A stretch of DNA of 64,000 bases from contig CAUZLF010000270.1 of the NCBI GenBank assembly GCA_963580285.1, positions 1 to 64,000 on the forward strand. The letters run 5' to 3'. Position numbers and translations under genes: made by a program. The notes below the pieces were generated by a model. The model saw only the letters and a program-made list of their open reading frames with translations. It was not told the DNA's origin and searched no databases. The stretch comes from Lucinisca nassula (Eukaryota > Mollusca > Bivalvia > Lucinida > Lucinidae). Of the stretch, positions 55,935 to 64,000 are shown in pieces (position 1 is the stretch's first letter; each line of letters begins with the position of its first letter).

Positions 55935-56170
55935 ATTTTGACCCCCTTAAACCCTCTTTTATATAGTAAAACTGGGATATATATTTTCTTATTTCTGCTC
56001 AAAAACCTTGATTGTGATTACTCGCTAGAACCACCTCGCCGAGGTGGTTCTACTATGTAGCCCAAATCTATGCTTACGCAGAAATATAACAAAATATCAG
56101 ATTTTATCCGCAAATTTTCATGATTTGGTGGTAAAATGTTTATCGTATTTTTGCTCGTGTTACAAAAAAC
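55935..56170 (-). mobile_element. MITE-A copy with changed hairpin
   Basis: TTTTGACCCCCTTAAACCCT start. The hairpin reads AGAACCACCTCGCCGAGGTG GTTCT: CCACC/GGTGG on both arms instead of CCGCC/GGCGG. Ends decayed. Confidence 0.8.
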
Positions 56171-56339
56171 GTTTGAGTCCAGGATTATTCCCTGCAATCG
56201 TTTATTGTCCATTTATTGCCCTGTTGAGTAGAGCTGATAATTAATCATTTTCTTACACATCGACGCGCAGATTGGCGCGTGTCAAGCGGGTGCCTGTTAA
56301 CAGTTTTTGTTCACGACTATGCAAACGTATTGGATGAAT

Positions 56340-56569
56340 CATCACGAAAACACGTCTATATAATTTTTACCTTATTAAAACCCCACTTTTATTGAGTAAA
56401 ACTGGGTTTTACAGGGGTAAACATTATTTTTTTCTTATTTCTGCTCAAAAACATAGATTGTGGGTACTCGTTAAAACCGCCGAAATATGAAGAATACCAT
56501 TTTTTTTCTGTGGAAAATTTTAGTGGATTTCTTTTTCAATATATTTGAATAGGCGTGTTTTCGAAATTG
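56340..56569 (-). mobile_element. MITE-A copy missing the right hairpin arm
   Basis: CATCACGAAAACACGTCTAT start and GGCGTGTTTTCGAAATTG end. After GTTAAAACCGCC the sequence jumps to GAAATATGAAGAATACC, so the arm and flank past the axis are gone. Confidence 0.82.
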
Positions 56570-56639
56570 TTCTAATATTATTTTTAAAATATAGATTGTG
56601 GGTATTTGTGATAATAATATACTAATCAAAGTCAAAAAA

Positions 56640-56740
56640 TGAAGGTAATGATAATGATAATAATAATAATAAAAATAATAATAGATAATAATAGCAATAA
56701 TAATAATTCCATCTGGTTTTTTTTGTTGTTGTTGTTTTTT
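56640..56740. repeat. (ATA/TAA)n and T-rich microsatellites
   Basis: AATAATAATAATAAAAATAA-type run at 56648-56705 followed by T/G runs. The Ile-rich predicted peptide on the minus strand is an artefact. Confidence 0.9.
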
Positions 56741-56893
56741 TGTAATCGCCTCCCTCTCTGTCTCACTTTAAGCTCGGACCCATCAGATTTACTTAAGACT
56801 TTGATTTGATTATAAAGAGATAAAGGCAAAATCAATAGTGTTTTTCGAGAAAATGACCTTGGCGTAACAAACCAATAATTATATTAATCCCTG

Positions 56894-57118
56894 TTAACCC
56901 TTTTTGTACCAAATGGAATGTTCCTCCTTATATATAGTACAAGTCCATTTCATGATTTAGGGGTGTCAGGTTATGTTTTCTTCAAAATTCATTTGGAAAA
57001 TGGCTGAACGTTTAGCAAACAGTGTAGGCCCTGATCAGGCGCCGCGTTCTGCAGCGTCTGATCTGGGCCTGCACTGTTTACCAGGGTACCTGTTTTGGGG
57101 GTTTCCGGTACTAAATGG
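56894..57118 (+). mobile_element. MITE-F copy
   Basis: TTAACCCTTTTTGTACCA start and TTCCGGTACTAAATGG end; the final GTTAA is lost. Inner palindrome TCAGGCGCCGCGTTCTGC. Confidence 0.82.
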
Positions 57119-57569
57119 CCGGGTGAACATCATTGGAAAGGTAGACTGAGGACCGCCCGAGGCATTAAGTATATAAGAATATCACCTATTAAATGAATAG
57201 ACAGCAATCAACTAGGTTGTTTTTCTAGCATTGATTTATATTATCCTGGTGCTCTTGCCAAACGCGAATCGGATAGAGGAATACGAACGGGTGCAGGCTG
57301 ATCTGAGTCATTGGACTGTCAAAGCAAGCAAAAACTAAATCATGGGTTCCGGCTCAATATTATGACCTTATTGTGTGCAATAACAAAGACTGGGATCAGT
57401 TTGCGAATACACGCAGTCTGGTCCGAGTCTGTTTAATTATCCTGAGGGGAGATGAGATTCTGCTACATACAGAGACCCGATGAATAATTTCACACAGATT
57501 GCGTCTTCGATTGATCGGCTAAATATGATTTAATGTAATAGCAACATGAACAATAGATTCTAGAACAAA

Positions 57570-58085
57570 ATCTCCCCGGACATAATCCCCCCCCACCGGA
57601 CAAAATCCCCCTTTTTGTAAAGGCGGACAAAATCCCCCCCCCCCCCAACATTTGTTCAGGTGGACAAAATCCCCCTGGACAAAATCCCCCCCGACATAGT
57701 CCCCCCTGCTGTTTATAAAGGTGGACAGTATCCCGCACACCTCCACATGCACAATTACTGGTTTTTGAAAATCAGTCTGTCGTTTTGAAAACTGCAGATT
57801 CCATATCCGCTTTGGTGCAGTACTATCAAAGCTATATTGGTGCTCATGGAGAAATTATTGCCCGTCAACACTGTATAGGTCATTTTGGAGACGTTGCTTG
57901 TGGGCAGTGGAAGGATAATTAACTTGAACAATTTAGAGCAAGGGTGATTTTTTTCCGGGGGGGGGGGGGGGGGGATTTTGTCCAACCTGACATACAGCGA
58001 GGGGGATTTTGTCCGCCTTTACAAAAAGGGGGATTTTGTGTGTGGGGAGAGGGTTATGTCCGGGGGGATTTTGTCCGGCTACCGA
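57570..58085. mobile_element. Inverted-repeat element built of GGACAAAATCCCCC units
   Basis: The left part (57577-57735) has at least five GGACAAAATCCCCC or GGACATAATCCCCC units; the right part (57955-58078) has the complement GGGGGATTTTGTCC, including TTTTTGTAAAGGCGGACAAA and its complement. The interior holds a SINE-1 scrap (57860-57905). Short Cys/Gly-rich frames are artefacts of the units. Confidence 0.78.
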
Positions 58086-58889
58086 ACAATACTATCTTCC
58101 AAGCTCTGGGAATCCGTAGCAGAAGTCACTTTCAAATATTTTTTTCTTAATTTCACACGCGAATAAGGCTTGACATTTCACGTGAATCGTTTGCTGCAGA
58201 CGATTCACAAGTGATATGAAACATCATTTGGGCTTAGAATTAACAACAAAAATATTTTGAAAAAAAAAATAATTGATAATTAGATCATTTTCGTCGGACT
58301 AGTCATGTTGTGTTTAACAACTTTGCGTTTCTTGAGCATACGCTACTGATCGTTTTATTTTTTATTTTATTTTATTTTATCTTATTTTGTATAATATTTC
58401 ATTTCAGCAATTCTTGAAAATTTATGTTGCACATTATAAAATGTTCCAAACCTTGTTGCATTTTACACTGTTGGCTTGTACATTTATGTATTTCAGACTG
58501 ATTTATGTCGCTAAATACAATTGATATATTTGACACTGGAAGATACTATTTGTAATCATATATAATACATCATCTATGTTTATTCTTTTTCATTCAATTG
58601 TTTGTTTTTTTTAAGATACACCATAACACAACCTCCACTTCCTTAAATTAAAACAGTCGCCTATATAGTATATAAAAAGCGGTCCTAAAAATGTACGACT
58701 TACAATTTGCCTGAGGCAATTTGCACAGGAGGTAGTCGAGTCCTTGGGGAGATAACCATTTATTTTCTGTCTTGTTCGCGTTAATTCCCTTGATTTTCAG
58801 CACAGCTGAGAAAGGTGATGTCCGTATAAGTTCGGTATGGCTACAGAACTTTTGTTGCTATGGTACTGATCGGCCAATGTATACATCGT
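58086..58889. other. No gene recognised
   Basis: AT-rich sequence with a TTTTA microsatellite at about 58357-58388. No exon of a known family. Confidence 0.4.
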
Positions 58890-60440
58890 GCGGCGTCAAC
58901 AATTCGCTTTAAAAGGCTACTCCTCCCAAACGTTTTGGCCAGTTTCATTTAAAATTCACAGGACTGCTGCCTAGGTGGCTCTCTAAAAATAATAAATAAG
59001 ATGGCCACCAGAGCTAAAAATAGAAAAATCTTTAAACGACTACTCTTCCTATACCCCTGGGCCAATTTTATTCCAACTTCATAGAAATGTTGCTGAGGTA
59101 AATTTCTACCAAAATTGCAAAAATATTCCCTCCCCAATGAATAAGATGGCCGCCAGAGATAAAACTAAAAAAAAAAAAAAAAAACTTCTACAATTTGCTT
59201 AAAATGCAATCTCCTCATAAACCCTTGGGTCAAGTTTGCTTAAACTTCACAGAAATGTTGCATACGTAGCTCTCTACCAAAATGGCATAAACTTTTTGCG
59301 CTCCGATGAACAAGATGGCTGCCAGACCAAAAAAAACAGAAAAGTCTTAAAAAGAGAACCCCCCACCCCTATATCTCTGTGCCAATTTCATTCAAACTTC
59401 ATATGAATGTTGCTTATGTGACCCTCTACCAAAATAGCTGAAACGTTCCGCTCCCATGAGAAAGATGACCGCCAGAGCTAAAAATAAAAAGTCTTAAAAC
59501 GACTACTCCTCCCATACCTCTCAGTCAATTTCATTCAATCTTCATATGAATTTTGCTTCGTTAACCCTCTACCGAAATACTTAAAATCGTTTCGCGCGAA
59601 TAAAGAAGGTGCCCGCCAGAGCTAAAAGTAGGGAAAACGTCACCAATTTGCTTTATATAATGCTAAATCTTCCTTAATCATTTGGCAGATTTCGCCTTAA
59701 CTTTACAGGAATGTCGCTAAGGTAGCTCTTTACCAAAATTGCTAAAGCCGTTCCGCTCCGATGAACAAGATGGCCACCAGAGCTAAAACTAGACAATATT
59801 AAAATGACTACTCCTCCCATACTCCTAAGCAAATTACATTCAACTTTCAAAGGAATGTTGCTTAGGTGACCCTCTACCAAATTATTTAAAATCGTTTTGT
59901 TCCGATGAACAAGATAGGGCCACCAGAGCTAAAAATAGGAAAATATTTAAACGACTACTCCTCCCACACCTATGGGCCGATTTCATTCAAACGTCATAAG
60001 AATGTTGCTCAGGTGACCTTCTACCAAAGTAGCAAAAACCAATCCTTTCCAATGAACAAAATGGCTACAAGAGCAAAAATAGTAAAACGTCAAAAATTTG
60101 CTTAAAATGATAATGTTTCCTAAATGCTTTGGCCAATTTTGCGAAAACCACAGGAATGTTGCCAGGTGGCTCCTACCTAAATAGCCAAAAATCGTTTTGC
60201 TCAGCAGATGAGCAGGATGGATGCCAGATCTGAACATAGAAAAATCTTAAAAAGACAACTTCTCCTACATCACTGGGCCAATTTCGTTCAAACTTCATAG
60301 GAATGTTGCTTATATGACTATCTACCAAAACAGCTAACACGATTTGGCTCTGATGCGAGAAATGGCCGCCAGAGCTAAAATATAAAAACGTGAGCTTGAA
60401 ATCAAGGATGCGATTCAGGGCCATCTTCTCCCTCTTGTAT
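58890..60440 (+). repeat. Array 3, about 150-bp units, 10 copies
   Basis: GGCCAATTTCATTCAAACTT-type segments recur near 58935, 59070, 59230, 59380, 59525, 59690, 59830, 59978, 60130 and 60277, with GATGAACAAGATGGCCGCCA between. The end reads GATTCAGGGCCATCTTCTCC. Shares the ACTCCTCC...TGGGCC core with arrays 1 and 2 and with the foldback interior. Confidence 0.87.
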
Positions 60441-60500
60441 TTTATTCAACAGACGACATTTTGAATATTTTACTTATTTTTTACAGAAAACAGGACTTGA

Positions 60501-60715
60501 CATTACGATAACACACCCGTGCGTCATAGTGCATTTTTTTACATCTCCAAAAGGGTCAATTTTCTGAAGAAATTTTGTGATATTTTTCTTATTTATATTC
60601 AAAACATAGGTTGTGGGTACTTGAGGAAAATAATGTTTACCCCCTAAACCCCAGTTTTGTCTATATAAAGTGGGGTGTAAGGGGGTGTTTATTTCGCGGA
60701 CTTGTTAGCGTGATG
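60501..60715 (+). mobile_element. MITE-B copy with the hairpin deleted
   Basis: CATTACGATAACACACCCG start and TTGTTAGCGTGATG end. Between GGTTGTGGGTACTTG and AGGAAAATAATG the central palindrome and its right flank are missing; length 215 bp versus about 279 bp. Confidence 0.86.
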
Positions 60716-60836
60716 ACATCTCAGGCAAATTGTCTCAAATTTATGAGATGGCATTGTCTCAGACAAGTTGCATGAGATGCAAACTCCTGTTTTGGGGAAG
60801 AAAATCAAGAAAAATATCAACAGCTTGACCTCTGTT

Positions 60837-60960
60837 TAACCCTTTTTGTACCAGAAACCGCAAAACGGGTACCCTGGCAAACAGTGCAGGCCCAGATCAG
60901 ACGCCGCAGAACGTGGCGTCTGATCAGGGTCTACACTGTTTGCCATCATTCCGTCTCCAA
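60837..60960 (-). repeat. MITE-F fragment
   Basis: TTAACCCTTTTTGTACCAGA, GCCCAGATCAGACGCCGCAG palindrome and CACTGTTTGCCATC. One end only. Confidence 0.75.
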
Positions 60961-61598
60961 AAAGCCTTTGAGTATATATTTGACATTTTCGAGTTTCGAG
61001 TAAAAAAACTTCACGAAGTTATTAATGGAGTGTTTAGTAAACCCCTTTTACGGTGGGGGCGTGTCCCTAAATGAACGCTTTCTGCTTGGGAGCAGAGTAA
61101 ACCAGTATATTGAGGTTTTCCCATATATATGTACATTTTCCCGTTTTACCGTATTCGCTGATATAAGAGTACGATGCGCTTAGACATTGCACAATGCCTA
61201 GAGATTTTATTTTAATTACGAAAACAAGCCATAGAATGCTCCTCATTTCAACACACAGTCAGGTGTGACCGTATACTTTAAACATGTTTGGTCGGATCAA
61301 ACATGTCCATACATGGCATAAAAAGCATATTTCCTTTCCACTACATGTATATAGCGATTGCTGCCCAAAACCTTTTTGGACGACCCTCATTTTGACATGA
61401 TTGTTTCCGAATACGGTATTGCCACAACTGTCCTCTGCATGCATACATGTAACAGCCAGCTAAGAGATACATGTACTAGAAGAAGACCGGAAGATTCCAA
61501 AACCGGCCAAAATTAGCCTCAGAAACTGGCGTGCTTTCTATAGCAAACAAGATCCCATGTCTTAAATAGTAGAAGCTGAGAGGAATGTGAATGGGAAG
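60961..61598. other. No gene recognised
   Basis: No exon or known repeat seen. The minus-strand frame 61259-61444 has no motif. Confidence 0.35.
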
Positions 61599-61655
61599 AG
61601 AGAGAGAGACAGAGACAGAGAGAGAGAGAGAGAGAGACAGAGAGAGAGAGAGGTG
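61599..61655. repeat. (GA)n microsatellite
   Basis: Interrupted GAGAGA tract with GACAGA units. Confidence 0.93.
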
Positions 61656-61966
61656 GATAAGTTCAAAACTAGGTAGTGAAAACGCCAAAAAAAAAGAAAG
61701 AAGTCCATGCACATGTTTGAGCTTAGAGTGCCCCCGCGACATGACCTATGACGTCATCAGAAATATTCTTTTCACATCCCGAATAGGACATTCTCCTACT
61801 GATAGTGGATGAGACAAGGCCACTACTTGCTTTGGGTGGAAAGTCCCCCCCCCCCCATTTCATTCACGATTTCAAAAAAATGTCTGGCAGTCCTAAGAAC
61901 ATTGGCAGTCCTAAGAATATATACATGTAAAACATTAACTTTCTAAATAAAGCCTTAGTCAATATT

Positions 61967-63310
61967 ACGAAAACACGCCTATACAAATACAATGAATTAC
62001 GAAAACACGCCTTTACAAATACAATGCTTTACGAAAACACGCCTTTACAAATACAATGCATAACGAAAACACGTCTTTACAAATACAATGCATAACGAAA
62101 ACACGCCTTTACAAATACAATGCATAACGAAAACACGCCTTTACAAATACAATGCATAACGAAAACACGCCTTTACAAATACAATGCATAACGACAACAC
62201 GCCTTTACAAATACACTACATTACGAAAACACGCCTTTACAAATACAATGCATAACGAAAACACGCCTTAACAAATACAATACATTACGAAAACACGCCT
62301 TTACAAATACAATGCATAACGAACACACGCCTTTACAAATACATTGCATCACGAACACACGCCTATACAAATACATTGCATCACGAACACACGCCTATAC
62401 AAATACATTGCATAACGAACACACGCCTTTACAAATACATTGCATCACGAACACACGCCTATACAAATACATTGCATCACGAACACACGCCTATACAAAT
62501 ACATTGCATCACGAACACACGCCTTTACAAATACATTGCATCACGAACACACGCCTATACAAATACATTGCATCACGAACACACGCCTATACAAATACAA
62601 TTCATCCCGAAAACACGCCTATACAAATACATTGCACCACGAACACACGCCTATACAAATACATTGCATCACGAACACACGCCTATACAAATACATTGCA
62701 TCACGAACACACGCCTATACAAATACAATTCATCCCGAAAACACGCCTATACAAATACATTGCATCACGAACACACGCCTATACAAATACATTGGATCAC
62801 GGAAACACGCCTATACAAATACAATGCATCACGAAAACACGCCTATACAAATACATTTCATCACGAACACACGCCTATACAAATACATTGCATCACGAAC
62901 ACACGCTTATACAAAGACAGTGAATCACGAACACACGCCTATACAAATACATTGCATCACGAACAAACGCTTATACAAAGACAGTGAATCACGAACACAC
63001 GCTTATACAAAGACAGTGAATCACGAACACACGCCTATACAAATACATTTCATCACGAACACACGCCTATACAAATACATTGCATCACGAACACACGCTT
63101 ATACAAAGACAGTGAATCCCGAACACACGCATATACAAATACAATGCATCACGAACACACGCCTATACAAAGACAGTGAATCACGAACACACGCCTATAC
63201 AAATACAATGTATCACGAACACACGCCTATACAAAGACAGTGAATCACGAACACACGCCTATACAAATACATTGCATCACGAACACACGCCTATATAAAT
63301 CCATTGTAAA
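61967..63310 (+). repeat. 32-bp tandem array, 42 units, made from the MITE-A end
   Basis: ACGA starts a unit at 61967, 61999, 62031 and so on to 63279: 1,312 bases in 41 exact steps of 32, so there is no net indel. The unit ACGAACACACGCCTATACA + AATACATTGCATC is the outer 28-30 bp of MITE-A (compare 25862-25890). Left units read CGAAAACACGCCTTTAC and AATGCATA; middle units CACACGCCTATAC and ATTGCATC; right units mix in CGCTTATACAAAGACAGTGA. Because 32 is not divisible by 3 and lacks stops, all three forward frames are open with the same 32-residue repeat; these are not proteins. Confidence 0.95.
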
Positions 63311-63697
63311 TTTTACCACCGAATAAAACAAAAAATTTAAGATGAAAATAGATGATATTTTTCTTATTTCTGCTAAAAATATAGCCTCGATAGCGCAGTG
63401 GTTAGCGCGTTCGACTTATGATCTAGAGGTTGTGAGTTCGAATCAAGCCACCGGTATCGAGGTGTGTCCTTGGGCAAGACACGTAATGACACTGCCCCGC
63501 TCCAACCAGGTGTAAATGGGTGGCAGTGGTGTAAAAGCCACTGCCCCTCTCTCTCTCGCGCACTTGAAAACACCCGGAATGAGTGTTCGAGAGCGATTCT
63601 ATAAGCTTGAAGCTTTCATCGCAATCGAACTAAATTAAATTAGTATAAACTAAACTAAACTAAAAAATATATATTAGGGGTAGTCGTTTTCGTGATG
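63279..63697 (+). mobile_element. MITE-A body at the end of the array, carrying a SINE-4
   Basis: The last array unit continues into CCATTGTAAATTTTACCACC, AAGATGAAAATAGATGATAT and TTTCTTATTTCTGCT, i.e. the MITE-A left half. SINE-4 interrupts it at 63384; TAGTCGTTTTCGTGATGG at 63679-63697 is its far end. The hairpin is gone. Confidence 0.82.
63384..63662 (+). mobile_element. SINE-4 copy with 9-bp target duplication
   Basis: CCTCGATAGCGCAGTGGTTA and GAGTTCGAATCAAGCC head; GGGCAAGACACGTAATGAC; AACTAAACTAAACTAAA end. AAAAATATA at 63375-63383 and 63663-63671. The second copy of the family is at 33349-33617. Confidence 0.9.
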
Positions 63698-63723
63698 GTA
63701 AATTTTACCACCATTTTAGAGCG

Positions 63724-64000
63724 CCCCCCCCCCCCCCCCCCCCTATTCGGGGCTTGGATAAATAGATTGAACTGCATGATGCTTCCACGCAGAGCTGAAT
63801 CTGACCACACAAGAGTACTGATAAACTGCTTAGAAGGACTAAGCCGGCCCAGGTAAAGTAGTGTGAGTCAGATCGTCAAATGCATATAAGCTTTCTGGTT
63901 TCATTGGGCGACAGGGCATCCGTCATTTCATCTCAACGTCGGGTAAAAGTCTTACAAAATCTGAAGCAACGTCTCCAAAATGACCTAAATGGTGTTGACG
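63724..64000 (+). mobile_element. SINE-1 copy cut by the window end, with C20 run at its head
   Basis: About 20 C (63724-63743) then TATTCGGGGCTTGGATAAAT, TACTGATAAACTGCTTAGAA and, at the end, AATGGTGTTGACG. The tail lies beyond 64000. Confidence 0.87.

Noticed and set aside
57490..58166. Cys/Gly-rich small secreted peptides
   Set aside because: Produced by repeated GGACAAAATCCCCC units in an inverted-repeat element.
62312..63243. Three overlapping long forward frames (203, 203 and 267 residues) of a His/Thr/Tyr-rich repeat protein
   Set aside because: They are the three frames of the stop-free 32-bp array; all encode the same 32-residue cycle and have no gene context.
61967..63310. CRISPR-like array
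   Set aside because: Units are contiguous 32-bp copies with no unique spacers, in a eukaryotic TE context.

Overview
The window is repeat-dense eukaryotic DNA, most plausibly from a bivalve mollusc. Reasons: there is a multi-exon gene with GT-AG introns several kilobases long; there are many tRNA-headed SINEs whose 3' tails (GTTTAACGTC-type ends, GAGTGAGTGAGT or CACACA tails) resemble molluscan SINEs; there are arrays rich in GTCCGTCCG blocks of the kind seen in mollusc genomes; and microsatellites are abundant. The exact species cannot be told from sequence alone.

One host gene is supported: a berberine-bridge-enzyme-like, FAD-linked oxidoreductase on the minus strand. Four exons are visible (21599-21374, 17426-17168, 12878-12744, 5687-5000). 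They encode a signal-peptide-like N terminus, most of the FAD-binding (PCMH) domain and part of the substrate domain. The start codon lies upstream of 21600 and the C terminus lies left of position 1 or was not found. The exon at 21374-21599 appears to carry a one-base frameshift. Transposable elements sit within tens of bases of exon edges.

Nearly everything else is mobile-element sequence. I use local labels. SINE-1 is about 300 bp with several exact target-site duplications; SINE-2 to SINE-7 have tRNA-like heads. MITE-A ends in CATCACGAAAACACGCC; MITE-B in CATTACGATAACACRCCCG; MITE-C and MITE-K have CAGT...ACTG ends and TA flanks; MITE-D ends in GGGGCCAGTTGTTCAAA; MITE-E and MITE-F have TTAA ends. 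Element J is a long-inverted-repeat element. There is also a foldback element with two 301-bp arms (2737-4313), a decayed mariner transposase (28210-29105), and reverse-transcriptase remnants of LINEs (24070-24417, 34400-35430, 48205-48460, 49435-49530).

Layout: 1-4.7 kb is J and foldback; 5-21.6 kb is the oxidoreductase gene with TE-filled introns; 22-37 kb is a mosaic of MITEs, SINEs, mariner and LINE debris; 37.4-42 kb is one MITE-A split by a 4.57-kb array-bearing insertion; 42-58 kb is palindromic elements, SINE pairs and an inverse-oriented array (46.5-48 kb); 58.9-60.4 kb is another array; 61.97-63.31 kb is a 42-unit, strictly 32-bp tandem array built from the terminal sequence of MITE-A.

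The two most notable patterns are (1) a central hairpin, based on GTTAGAACCGCCTC and its complement, shared by three MITE families with otherwise different ends and with matching changes on both arms in several copies, and (2) expansion of a MITE end into the 32-bp satellite at the right edge. The strings were aligned by eye; no database search was possible.
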